NCBI GenBank assembly: GCA_963277665.1
Contig: OY728165.1
Span: forward strand, 1,150,936,050 to 1,151,000,049
From: Viscum album
Taxonomy: Eukaryota > Streptophyta > Magnoliopsida > Santalales > Viscaceae
Direction: 5' to 3'
Length of the DNA: 64,000 nucleotides
The notes below the pieces were generated by a model that saw nothing but the letters and a program-made list of their open reading frames with translations, made no database searches and was not told the DNA's origin. Both the position numbers and the translations under genes were made by a program. Shown here piece after piece: positions 10,782 to 21,918 of this stretch; positions within the stretch are counted from its first letter, which is position 1; each line of letters starts with the position of its first letter.

Positions 10782-13670
10782 ATGGAAAAAACCAAACTTC
10801 CTACTGTCAGAGATAACTCTGTTGAGCTGAAAACAATGAAGAAGATGACCGAGAAAGAAGAAAGTGGTAGTGGTAGTGTGGCTAGAACTAGATCGGGGAG
10901 ACGAACAGTGAATCCTCATCTGCAAAATCGAGTTATTGTTATTGAAAAGGAGCTATGTGTAGAATGGATGCTACCTAGAAAATCCTTAGTGCTCGAAGAA
11001 CTTGAAGATCAAAAATGGGTAAAGTGTTTTTCGAACAAAAATGGTCCCTATTTTACAAATTTAGTTAAATAGTTTTACGATTTTGTAACCATTGAAAAAT
11101 CAGAGAATGGAAATCAAGTAACCTCTTTTGTAAATAGAAAAGAGATGTCATTTTCATCCATTGAGTGGGTTGAGTGCTTAAAAGTCCCACATGAAGGTGT
11201 ATCTGGATATGTCTCGAGAGACATGGCACCTACCAGTGACATTTTCGATTATGAGACTGCCTTAGAAGAGCTGACTAGTGATGGAAGTGAAAGACAAGTA
11301 GTTGCTATAGAACTGGATGGAGAGAACAGATTTCTATTCAAATTCGTTCAACATGTCTTGATACCGAGGAGATGAGACTTTTCCAATTTGAGATATAAGG
11401 ATATCTATCTCCTGCACCTCTTTAAACATTGTGTAAAGGTAAATTTGTGCAGATTGCAGATGATCCAAATGGAAGACCTGACAATGCGGAAATCAAAGAC
11501 AAATGCCCTATTCTTTGCTAAATTGATCTCTGTAATGCTTAAAGTAAAAGTGGTAGATGAGTGTCAAGATGAGACAGTAGTAGTAAAGAATAAATTTTGT
11601 ATCACCTATACTGTGTGCAATTATATGAAGATCAATTGGAACCCTTGGAGAGGAGAATGGGTCAATGACGACCATAAGGTATATGATAAATTCAATCCTG
11701 TGGATCATCCTACAAGACCAAAGGATGTAAGGGATCTAGGTCTGGGACCTGATGAAGAGGAGCCAGAATACAGTGATGATTTAGAAGAGGAAGAGTCCTC
11801 TTCTGATGAAGGAGGAGACCCTGACTTACATCCTATCCCAACTCCTGAAAATCTTGATCAATAGAAATCAGATAAGGAAGAAGATGCTTTAGAGGCTGTT
11901 GAAGAGGATTCTGTACAAAATGAGGAAGATGTTCATGAGAGTGAACCATCTCTGTCAGATGAGTTGAGTCTTAGTCTAGTGATTGGAAAATATTTAGTCT
12001 CTACTGAAGATGTAGTAGAAGTGGATGAAGCTGTACCTAATTCAGAGGACCCTCCTGCTGCTGCAGATATGGAAATAATAGTGAAAGATTATCCTAAAAA
12101 TGAAAGACCTGCTGATAATGATGAGAATGATATTATTTTAATTGAGGATGCACCAGTTGAGGGGGAGAATCAAACCAATGATGGAAGTGTTAAAGTGGCT
12201 GCTAGAATTGAATATTGTGTAGAAAACCAAGGTTTTATAGTCTGTGGTTTAGACTATCCTGATTCAGATAATGAAGCATCTATCAATAGACCTAAGAATA
12301 CTTATGATGTTGATTCTGAGTTATTTCCTGAAGATGTGGTCAGAATGCATGACCTGTATACTTTAAAGAAAAATATTAAGGAAAATTTTGTGGAAGAAGT
12401 AAATAAGATAGAAGTTTCTATGGTATCTTCAGTTCACTCGATCATGACTGACTCAATGGTCAGTTTAGCCTCTGAAAGAATATCTGCTACGGTTACACCT
12501 ACTAATATGATCACAATGGATGATCTAGAATCCTTGAAGGATGAGCTAAAAGAATCTTTTAATGCCTCAGTTACAGAGATGAAGCATTGTTTTTATAAAG
12601 ATATGAGTATGTTGCAAAGATCATTTTAACTCTCTCTAGGTAGTAATTTATCAACCTTTATGGGTGAAATAGTTGAAGAAGTTAAAGACTACCAAGCTCA
12701 AGTTTCTAGACTTGAAGAAGATCCTGAATCTTTAAAGAAATTGGTTATCTCTTTGGAATCTTACATGAGCTCCAAATCCCAAGAAGACAAGGACTTAGCC
12801 TATGTCAAGAGTGTGGTAAGCTAGATGGTTTCAGTATTTGAAGGTTTCAAAAATTATATGAAAGATCATATTAAAACCCAGGATTCCCATGTTCAAAATC
12901 TTATCACTGGGTTGACCAAAAGCTTCAAAGAGACTATATATTTCTATGTTGGTTATCTTGCATCCAAACCTTCTATAGATTTGAATCAGTTTAGAGCTGT
13001 GATGAAGGAGGAACTTGGTCAAGCTTTAACCAGTGGCTCTGTAGACTCATCCGAGCTGAGTAGAGTTGTGCTCTCTAGCATAGATTCATCTAGAGAAATA
13101 ATGAAGATAGTCCAAGACTATATGAGAGAAGCATCTGCCTCTCAGAAAAAAGTGAAAGATAAGGTGGACTCATATTTCTCTAATATTTTCACCCAAAATC
13201 AAGTCAACAATCACTTCAAACTTCTGTTGGAAAATATGAAGCTACCTTCTGTCAATCAAGCATTCATAGAACAAGTTAGTAAGCTAAGGGAATTGACTCT
13301 AGATTTGGACAAGTTTATGGATAACAAGGATGACTTCATATCTTCTATGTAGAGAGGAGGAGGAATAATTATGGATTTCATAAATCTGTTGATTCCTTTT
13401 CTGCATGTTGATGCTAGGCCAGTAAATGTCCCTCCTGCTTTTCCTGCCTCTGCCTCTACTGCTTCTCCAATTCAGATTAATCCTGCCCAAGAAATTCGAA
13501 GCCTCAATCCTATGATCACACAAAGGACTCCTCAGTATAGAACATGATCCATTTCTGTGGCTCAGCCTCTTATGATCATTTCCAGAATTCCTAAGCCCTC
13601 ACCTGCTTCCACTTCACCTAAATCCTCTTCTGCTCCCAAAGGAAAATCTCATATTGAGGATGTGGATTGA
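10782..13670 (+). pseudogene. Third ORF, envelope-like position, SIRE/Maximus type (broken)
   Basis: A single frame of 962 codons plus stop runs from ATG 10782 to TGA 13668. It is interrupted only by in-frame stops at 11070, 11373, 11862, 12627, 12822, 13350 and 13545; I see no frameshift. The N-terminus is basic (RTRSGRRTVNP). The middle part (11388-11864) ends in a very acidic Glu/Asp/Ser-rich segment. The C-terminal third (12300-13350) is rich in Leu, Lys, Glu and Ser with heptad-like spacing and could form coiled coil. The last 100 codons are Pro/Ser/Ala-rich. SIRE-type elements are known for an ORF in this place, called envelope-like for its position and predicted structure. I see no clear signal peptide here. 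The product's true role is unknown and this copy cannot make it. Confidence 0.85.
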
Positions 13671-14202
13671 AAACTGGCTGTAATGTTTGATAGGAATTCA
13701 GTGTACTTTGTTTTATGTCTTTGTACCTTTTTATAATATATAATACAATTGGCTTTCCTTCCTTTCTCATTGTGCTATTTTCGTTCTTATTGTTTCCCAC
13801 TTTTTTATTATCAGAAAGGGGGAGAAATAATTTACCAAGCTTTTACAAATGGGGAGAAATACTCTATAAGAATCAAAGAGGGAGAAATATTCACCTAAGG
13901 GGAGAGATATTAATGAACGGAGGAGAAATTTTATCTAAGGAAAATTTATCATGCTTTACTCCTCTAATACTATTATATTTCATTCTCTAATACCATTTTC
14001 TCTAATTCTTTGATAACACTAAACTTTACTTTAGATATCATTGCATTAAATTTTATCTCTGATACTATCACATTTTATTCCACCTCTGATCCTTTATGTT
14101 CTATAAATTACTATTTCTCTAAGATAATTTAATTTAATGATATATCCTCTGATACAACTGCTCACTATTTTCAAAATGATAATATCATTAGTTGTGATTA
14201 TC
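13671..14202 (+). other. 3' untranslated region of the copia element with five purine blocks
   Basis: Between the third ORF and the 3' LTR there is no coding frame that I recognise. Five copies of a GGGGAGAAAT-like purine block occur at about 13815-13829, 13851-13860, 13877-13888, 13898-13910 and 13919-13930. They resemble the true polypurine tract at 14203. The rest is AT-rich, with several CTCTGATAC / CTCTAATAC words. Confidence 0.8.
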
Positions 14203-14213
14203 AAAAAGGGGGA
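14203..14213 (+). other. Polypurine tract of the copia element
   Basis: AAAAAGGGGGA ends three bases before the TG of the 3' LTR. This is the expected RNase H-resistant primer for second-strand synthesis. Confidence 0.9.
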
Positions 14214-14216
14214 TAT

Positions 14217-16057
14217 TGTTGACCTCACCTGTTTTGATAATCCCAATTATGCTTTCATATACTTTGGTAATCTCAATATAATGTTTTTTAATATTTTAAT
14301 TCTTTCAATCTATGATCAAGATGATAATAATATTAAAATAATCCTTGAGATATGTTAGTCTTTGTTTATCCATGGTTATATAAGTTCTGGAATTTTTCTA
14401 ACCCAATCGGATGTGAATTGCATAAAAACAGATAAATGTAAACTACTGATGTGCATGTCAACCAGAGCTACCGATATGAAAAAGTCTTCCGATATAACTG
14501 GTCTACCTATCTTCCGACTAACAAACACACCAGATCTACCGACAGACAAGAGCTACCAAAAGACATAAGTCTACCGATAGAGCCAGTTCACACAGTTACT
14601 GATACATCGAGCTACCGATAGCTCAAGAGCTACCGATGGAGCAAGAGAAACCGATGGAGCAAGAGCTACCGATGGAGGAAGAGCTACCAATGGAGAGAAA
14701 CTGTTATACAGAGCTACTGATGCAAGAGCAAGAGCTACCGATTAAAGATTCTACAACACCGTACACTTTTACCAACACGAGCTACTAATGATTGACCAAC
14801 CACTCAAACTCTATACTCTATACTCTCTGTACTATTTGTTTATTAATCTAACGACTACATTTGATGTTTTTAATGAATTTAATGTTATTTATTGATCTTT
14901 GTTTCCATGTTAGAAAACCATACCTTTTACCCATGAAAAAAGTAATTATTCTTTTCTACAGAAGCTGAGAGCTATAAAGGGACTGAAAAAGATCGTGCAA
15001 GATACACTTTTTGAAAGAGAGAGAATCAAGGCACTAAGAAGACACACGAAGGGTGAAAGTGCCAAGTGCTGAAAAACATTCAAATGTGGATAATTATTCA
15101 CTTGTCAACATCCATACTCAAAGAATCCTGGACATACACGAAGAAACTTATTCTAGAGGAGAACACAAGCTGCATCTTGAGTGAAGAACTACAAAAAGAA
15201 TTTCATGCACTCAGGCTGCTAAACTGGACCAAGAACCAAGGAAGAAAACGACACTCTTTTTTCGGGATAAGAAACTAGAGAAGGACATAGAAGAGTTTTA
15301 GATAAACCAAATGAGTCCAGATCTGCACTACTAATCACTAATGAATTTATAAACTCAGTCACACTTATCTTAGTGATTCTTTTAATTACATTTTGAGCAG
15401 TGTGTGTACGCTATTTATTCTGCACACATACTAACTCTTGTACTAAGCTGGAGGATTCTTAAATCCTCCCTCAAATTTTATAACCCTTTGTTTCCCACTG
15501 TGGATAGTGGTAGAGGTCGAGTAAAACCTGAACAGCCTGTGTGCTGTTGTTTGTTTTTCCCACAAAGAACTGTGGTAGAGGTATTTGGACCAGGACAGTA
15601 GTGTACTATTGTTTACCCCTGATCCAAGGTGTGTATCCATTTATTTAAATTGTTGAGAGGACTAAGTCTCGTCTTGAGACTGAACCTCTTGGTTATTTTT
15701 GCTGTGCATTTTAATTCGAGTCAAGCATACTATATATATATATATATTTATTTCATATTCTGCTGCTATTACATTGAAATACAAAACTATTCTAAAGCTA
15801 CTTTGATAGTTAAATTAGCAAGTGTTTATACTTATTGTAAAATAGTAAGTTAGTTTCAAAAGTAAATTTAATCTTTAGATTAAGTCAACTGAGACCTAAT
15901 AAATCTTTGAGAAACTAATTAACATTTACACTCTGTATAGATTCACTACATTTTAACTTTTTTTTTTAAATTGGGGGATTGTAAGAGAAATAATTTTAAC
16001 AGAAATTTTTATTGGAACTCAATTCACCCCCCTCTTGAGTATCCACTTTGATCAACA
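14217..16057 (+). repeat. 3' LTR of the copia element
   Basis: It is homologous to 3568-5399 along its whole length. It starts TGTTGACCTCACC and ends TGATCAACA. The ACCGAT array is at about 14460-14742 and the TA tract at 15731-15747. It is followed by AATAA, the probable target duplication, and then by the second fragment of the older gypsy LTR. Confidence 0.95.
14460..14742 (+). repeat. ACCGAT-based short tandem array in the 3' LTR
   Basis: This is the counterpart of the array at 3811-4080. Here the clean 18-bp units (GAGCTACCGATGGAGCAA type) are easiest to see between about 14610 and 14700. It differs in detail from the 5' copy. Confidence 0.75.
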
Positions 16058-16782
16058 AATAATATTGTAATTTTCAAATTATTATTGAGAAAATATTTGG
16101 TATCTTTCAGAAAATAATTATTTTCCACTGAATATTTTAAAAAATATTAAAATGGAAAACTATATTTTTTTATAGATCATTTATAAAAATTATAGTTTAT
16201 TTCAGAGTAAATATAGTTATATTATATAATTAAAAATATAATTATATTCATTGGATTAAATTTTACGGTTAAATGTTTTATAAAAACAATTTTATTTTTA
16301 ATAAACAAATTTTTAGAAGAATTGTTTTTTCATTCCATGTTGCAAGTTTAATTTTAAATTAAAATATTCCACTAATTTGTTATAAATTTTAAAAAATGGA
16401 TTCCATATTTTTATTTATAAGGTTTAAATTTATAATATAATATCATTTTATTTTTTACCAATAAGAATTCTAACCTTGGTAATTTTTAGTACTATTGTAA
16501 AGGTTAAAATTGGTATTTCTGGTTATAAATAAAATGACAAGAATTTAAAAATGTTCCAAACGGTTTTCTTAATTATATTTAATGAATTATTTCATACATA
16601 TTACACCAATAGATTTAAATTGAATCATTTAATGGACATTTTTCTATGAAAATTACACAGATTTTATTGAAATCAATGAAAATGAAAAATTGTCACACAC
16701 TTAATTTTTATAAGTATAATATTATAAATATGGGGATAACCAAAAGATATATTAAAAAATAAATATTCCATTTAGCTATAAG
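16058..16782 (+). repeat. Left LTR of old gypsy element, fragment 2 of 3
   Basis: The first five bases are the probable copia target duplication. The remainder aligns with about 35600-36300 of the right LTR. Shared landmarks include the ATTTTACGGTTAAA / TTTTGGGTTAAA block, the TTTAATTTTAAAT block, ATTCCATAT, TACYATTGTAAAGG and the AATGGACA block. The fragment ends at the ATAAG target duplication of the next insertion. Confidence 0.75.
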
Positions 16783-18409
16783 TGTAACACCCCAGGTAAA
16801 TAAAGAATATGAAATTTTCATATTTATCCATATTTTTAAATAAAATATTAATATGACTTTAAAGGGGATGCTATGCTCGATGGCATACCCAACACGCAAC
16901 AACGAGTTTCTTGGGAATCTTACGTTGCACTCTAATAATAAAATAATATTATTTTAAATGGTAGTTAACATGTAGCCGTTGTATTGGCGGGAATGGATAG
17001 AAATAACTAAAATATGATTATATATGTTTTTAAATGTTTTTACATTTATCCAATAAAAGATAAAGGCATGAAATACGGAAAGAATTCAATTTTAGGCGTA
17101 TATGCCCTAGTTTTCACTAAAGGTTCACTTATAACCTTTTGAGGGTGAACCGTCATTAAATATAGTTTTGTTCACTCTTATACATCCTTTTTGACCAAAT
17201 AAAACCCTTCATAAGAATTGTGACATCAAAATTTACTTTGTGTAAATTTTTGTATCTTTTTGATAAAGTCCATTTTTTTAATGAATAGTGTAAAATGTTG
17301 TATTTTAATTCAAAACCTCTTTTTAATCTAATTTATTTATATGATTATATTATCTTTTGAATTTGTTTTAAAGTGAAATTAGAATATATTTTTACCATTA
17401 AATCCAATAGTGGTCATTGGAATTAATTTCACTTTGAAATCAGACTTAAACTAGTGTCAATCTTTTGATACATATTGCTTCATAAAAACACGCTATTTGC
17501 TCTGACAGCAGGAATTAATTATTAAATTAATTAATGTGACTTATATGATTTGAATTTTTTAAAATAGACTTCATTTTTGAATTCTTAATATCAAATATAA
17601 CTTAGGGTGAATTTTTGGGATTTTTCTGAAAAACTTCAATTTTTGATGAATAGTGAAACCACTAAGTGGTACTTATAAAAACTGATTTTTCCGTTTAAAT
17701 GAAAATTTTCCATCTTTGTGTTTTTAATTTCAAAAATCCGACATACATGGTTGTCATTATGAAGTAAAATGTGGTTCAATGGGATAAAAATATTTTTTGG
17801 TGAATAGTAACTTATTAAGTTTTTAATCGCGATTAGAGGTAATTAGTGTAGTTTAAGGAAAAAATAATGTTTTAATAATATGAAATGAACTTGACACATG
17901 TCCTAACCTCATTGGATGTGTCATAGCCGACCAAGAAAACCCATGGGTCAACTTGGGGACCCCATGAAGCCACTTTGGTTGGAAAATGACATTAAAATCT
18001 TTTTATTTAAAGTTAATGTAAAAATGAGACAAACATGAAATGTTTTACTAAAACAATTTTTACATGGGGTTATACAAATCAGATTTTTTACTATAAATAT
18101 TAATTGGAAATCTAAAAATATTTACTACATCCTAGTATTTATTTAAAATTTTTAGACATTAAATAAATTAAATTATTTATGACATCATGATGATGCAGCG
18201 ATGACCTCATTATTTAACGATTTAAATAAAATGGAAAGATAATGTAATATCTAAGACCTAAACATGTCCAAAACCTACTGGATGAGTGGATTTCGAACCC
18301 TTATCACCTTATACTCGAAACACATCAATGTGGGACCTCTTTAATCCGAATACCATTTTAAAATAAAGTGACTTTTCCTTACCTTCCAAGAGTGCCCCTC
18401 CTCTCCTCT

Positions 18410-18418
18410 TATAAAAGG
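18410..18418 (+). promoter_or_regulatory. Probable TATA box in the 5' LTR
   Basis: TATAAAAGG lies after a C/T-rich stretch and before C-rich sequence, in a locally GC-richer part of the LTR. The same arrangement occurs in the 3' LTR at 24838-24846 and on the minus strand in the LTRs of the element at 50016-59704. Transcription would start about 30 bases downstream. Confidence 0.75.
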
Positions 18419-19515
18419 CCCCCACCTCTACCTCCTTAGCCACACTCCCAAAGCCTTTGGATCGGCCAAACTCTGCCCATTTTGTCTCTCCACTTCCCTC
18501 TATTACTCCTTGAATCCTCACTTTGGGCAGAATGCTTCCCAAGGAAGCCTTTGACTCAAACCAAAGGGAGTTACCCGATTTTAAGGTAATGTCTTCACTT
18601 GAGTCCTTTTGTTTTATTTTTCTTCTCCAACCCCATAAAATCTTTTTATTCATTTCTTTTGTAAAAAATAAATTATCATAAATATTCTAGGATTTTGTTA
18701 TAAGATGTATTCATGGTACACTTTCACAAACCTACATCTAATGGTTAAAGAACATACTGTTTCCGTGGATGGCGAATTTCGGCCTCTCGAAACGATGATT
18801 GTTCAAAATTCTTTTAACAGATTCAAATGTGGCCATTAAGATGACACTATATTTATATATGATATATAATATTTGTATTGTTTCCTTAATCTTCTGTATT
18901 TTTCATTTCGGGCATGCCTTTATGGTTTCCATTATGGGTAAACGCGATATCTTCATTTAAGGAAGTGCGGACTACCGCCCCCTCAAAGTGATGTGATTCG
19001 TTAATGCCATATGTGGGACGTATAAAGGATGGATTTGAAGTTATTATATATGATGTTATACAGGAATTATAATATACCTCTATATCATTATTATTCCATT
19101 CCATAGAAATATGAAATAGAAATGAAAGTAGCGTTCATGCGTACGTACGGCTTACCGTCTCCATGAACGGTGCATTTCATTTCTTACATCTAAATGATTA
19201 TGTAATATTATAAATACAAGTATATTATGGATATATATGATATATATGATATCCAAATCATGAATATAATTCTGTATATAATGATCATTTGACCACACGA
19301 ACAACATGTAATTGTAAGAAGTCCACTTTCGACTTAAGAACCAAATATCGACAAAACAAACATTATTAACTTAAATGATTAAATAATGTTTATAACATGG
19401 AAATAAGTGATCTAAAAAGAATAATCAACTGGAAAAAGGTTCTTAATAAGGTGTAAATTAACTCATGTTTATAATTCAGGACATTAAAGAATGATCGAGT
19501 CAAGTCGGACCTGAG

Positions 19516-20690
19516 GTAAGGGATCCTACTCCTCTCTTTCTTTTTATGTACACTCTTTTATGTCATTCCTTCTAAGCTCATCTTTCTTGTTATTGGGATG
19601 TTATTTTATATTACTCTTACTTTAATTTTTATGTTCATATGACGAGAGACCCTAGTCTCTTTCATCAATCCATTTTGGAAGTTTTGAGTGGTGCCGTTAG
19701 GCTGCTGAATTTTTGTAAGAGATCTAACCTCTCTATTTCTCTTTAAGTACTCTCCTTTATGTCACTTATTTTAAGCTCCTATTTTTTATGACGGGGGATG
19801 TTATTTTATATTCATCTTGATGTAAATTTTATTTTAATGTGATGAGATACCCTATTTGATCTCATCAATCCATTTTGGAATTTTTAAGTGGCGCCGTTAG
19901 GTTGCCGAGTTTTCGTAAGGGATTTTCATCTCACTTTTATTCCCGTGAGATTTATGCTACATTTGCCACAATTTCCTTTGAGTGGTGTATGTAATGACCA
20001 TTATTTTACTCATTGTGTAATATTCTTTCATTTATGAGTATTTACATCAATGTTGTATTGTCCTTCTTTCACGGGGCGTATGTTTCGAAAGATACCCATG
20101 TCGGTAAGGGAACCTTTCACCCTCCTCTTTTTAAAAGACTTATTTTTTATGTCTTTTAATTCACATAATATTATTTTGGGATATCTTCTTATATATCTTT
20201 ATTGATGTAAATTTTATGTCCAAGTGATGAGATACCCTTTTTATCTCTCATCAACTCTTTTTCTGAATTTTGAAGTGACGCCGTTAGGCTGTCTAACTAT
20301 TGCAAGGGAACTTCTTAACCCAATTTCGATTGTTTGGGATAAACTTGTACACCTTGAATATGTCATTCTATGATTTATGTGTTAATGTCCTCTGATTGTT
20401 TTACACTTAATACCCACTTATATTTCATATATTCGTTTGTCACACATAGTTATGTAACTGATTTATCCTTAATCCAAGGATACCGTCTTTGTATGGGACT
20501 TTGTCTCAATCTCCTTTCATTGAGGCATATTTTGTATTATACACAACTTTCTTTTATACGGTGTATAAACCCCTCTGACTTTTACATTTATACAATAGGA
20601 ATATTTTTATACGAAGTGTTTTACTAAACGACAAAAGGGAATGTTTTTGTCGTACGTATGCGGCGACAACGACTTCTCCGCCGCCGTGAC
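19516..20690 (+). repeat. Diverged tandem array, unit about 195 bp, in the 5' LTR
   Basis: The word GTAAGGGA or a close variant recurs at 19516, 19715, 19915, 20104, 20302 and 20491, that is every 189-200 bases. Two adjacent units also share CAATCCATTTTGGAA, and three share CCGTTAGGCTG or GTTGC variants at 19694, 19894 and 20281. Unit edges are diverged. The same array is in the 3' LTR about 6.43 kb further on. Confidence 0.75.
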
Positions 20691-21292
20691 CATTATTTGA
20701 GTTTCAGCTTCCTCTACAAGCCATAACTTCTTTTTAAAAGAAAAATAAATACCATGTTTTACTTTTCTTTTATTTTGGTATTGAAAATGGTTTTCATAAT
20801 TTATTTATATCAATGTGTTGTATTGATATCTTTTTATTGAAAGGTGGAAATGTTATGTTTCCTTTATGCATGTTTTATGTGATAAGATTATGTTATGGTT
20901 CTTGGGAATTGTTATGAAGACGGGTGGTTCTGTGATAAACTAAGGGAGGGTGAGCCCGATATAGCTCTCCAATGCATTGGGTAACGCGAAGGAGTGAAAC
21001 GTTAAGGTTTCTCCGTAGAGATTTAGGGAATATACTATGTTGGGTATTCTAAACGTAACCAAGAGGGTTACTCCCTACGTAAGAATGTTATTAATGCCTC
21101 AAGTTACCTTTATGTCTTATGATTTCTATGATTTATTCATGGTTTGATGAGGTATGTTAAAGTGACTATGTTTTTTGGGTAAAGTATGATTTCATTCTTA
21201 TGTATATATGAACTCATGTTTCCTTTCCATATTTTTATAACCCTTACTGAGCTTTTTATGCTCATCCCAAGTTTTTGAAATGTTTTTCACAG
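19516..21292 (+). other. Putative intron in the LTR leader
   Basis: A donor-like site CTGAG/GTAAGGG stands at 19515/19516 and an acceptor-like TTTTTCACAG ends at 21292, after a T-rich stretch. An upstream donor-like AAG/GTAATG at 18586 and acceptor-like ATTCAG ending 19479 would leave a 36-base exon (19480-19515). Similar sites flank tandem arrays in the other gypsy elements here. The sequence shows only the sites; actual splicing is inference. Confidence 0.4.
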
Positions 21293-21545
21293 GTCAAGGG
21301 AAAGCTACATGATGTGATGATAGTATCAAGGATGTTTCAAGAAAGAATCCGTGATTTATTTTAAATATGTTTCCATTTATGGGAAGAATGAATATTGAAT
21401 TTTATGTAACCACTTTGTTTAAATGTGGAATGTAATGCAAGTTTCATGATCTAATTCTCTAAAACTCTAAACCAAAAAAGATCCTCAATGTGTAATCTTG
21501 TAATAACTCAAGATTAAGTAAGGTTTAAGGCTGGGGCCTTATAGT

Positions 21546-21557
21546 TGGTATTAAAGG
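21546..21557 (+). other. Degenerate primer-binding site of the LARD-like element
   Basis: TGGTATTAAAGG lies two bases after the 5' LTR. It differs from the initiator tRNA-Met type TGGTATCAGAGG at two bases, both pyrimidine or purine transitions. Confidence 0.75.
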
Positions 21558-21747
21558 TCAGTTTAGATAATTTTAGAGGTTAAGGTATTCTTTAAGCATA
21601 AGTGACATTACCATAATGGTTAGGATTTCAGAAAGAGTCCTAGTTTTAGATAAAGTGAATGAGTAAGTATATCTTAGTGTTTACCATCCTCATTAGTACA
21701 TGATGGTTTTGTTGATATAATCACACTGAGATTTCTGTTTTTAGTGA

Positions 21748-21918
21748 ATGGATGGATCTAGCAGGAACCAAAGAGACAGAAGGTTTGAAGGAAACTGTGG
21801 TGGTTCTCTGATTAAGATACTAGATAAAATGGAGGATTCAATGAGGAAAATCGTGGTTGTTCTAAACCAAATATCAAGGAGTCATGATCAACCACTTGAA
21901 CGTTGGTATGTTCTGTAA
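21748..21918 (+). pseudogene. gag N-terminal stub of the LARD-like element
   Basis: A 56-codon frame begins at ATG 21748 about 200 bases after the PBS, the normal place for gag, and ends at TAA 21916. It reads MDGSSRNQRDRRFEG at the start, followed by a segment with ILDKMEDSMRKIV. The charged Arg/Asn-rich start and the following leucine/acidic helix are usual for the first 60 residues of plant gypsy gag. No capsid domain, zinc knuckle or pol follows. Product and function are unknown; it is most likely a leftover of internal deletion. It might also overlap packaging signals that must be kept for mobilisation in trans. Confidence 0.6.

Larger units (their letters stand above)
3568..16057 (+). 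mobile_element. Ty1/copia retrotransposon, SIRE/Maximus type, with a third ORF (defective)
   Basis: The element has the order LTR - PBS - gag - protease - integrase - RT - RNaseH - tandem repeat - long third ORF - purine tract - LTR. Integrase preceding RT defines Ty1/copia. The long third ORF between pol and the 3' LTR, the LTR size near 1.8 kb and the total of about 12.5 kb point to the SIRE/Maximus lineage. LTRs are 3568-5399 and 14217-16057. By eye the first 150 bases differ at roughly 8%, so the insertion is not recent. Flanking pentamers TATAA (3563-3567) and AATAA (16058-16062) match at four of five bases and are the likely target duplication. All frames carry premature stops and pol carries frameshifts, so the copy is dead. 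It sits in the left LTR of the older gypsy element. Confidence 0.95.
16783..21543 (+). repeat. 5' LTR of the LARD-like element
   Basis: It starts TGTAACACCCCAGG and ends GGGGCCTTATA, so the terminal dinucleotide is TA instead of CA, and the 3' LTR has the same. It contains a TATA box at 18410, donor-like and acceptor-like splice sites, and a tandem array with a period near 195 bp. The small reading frames inside it resemble nothing known and are not conserved between the two copies. Confidence 0.93.

Noticed and set aside
13715..13990. 91-codon hydrophobic plus-strand frame after the third ORF
   Set aside because: It lies in the 3' UTR, is driven by T-rich codons and purine blocks, and is not in frame with the third ORF.
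18309..18653. 114-codon minus-strand frame in the LARD-like LTR
   Set aside because: The counterpart in the other LTR (24864-25082) is disrupted differently, and the region holds the TATA box and leader of the plus-strand element.
20370..20627. 85-codon frame present in both LARD-like LTRs (also 26800-27057)
   Set aside because: It is present in both simply because LTRs are copies. It lies in the tandem-array region, has no domain, and its composition is that of the surrounding T-rich DNA.
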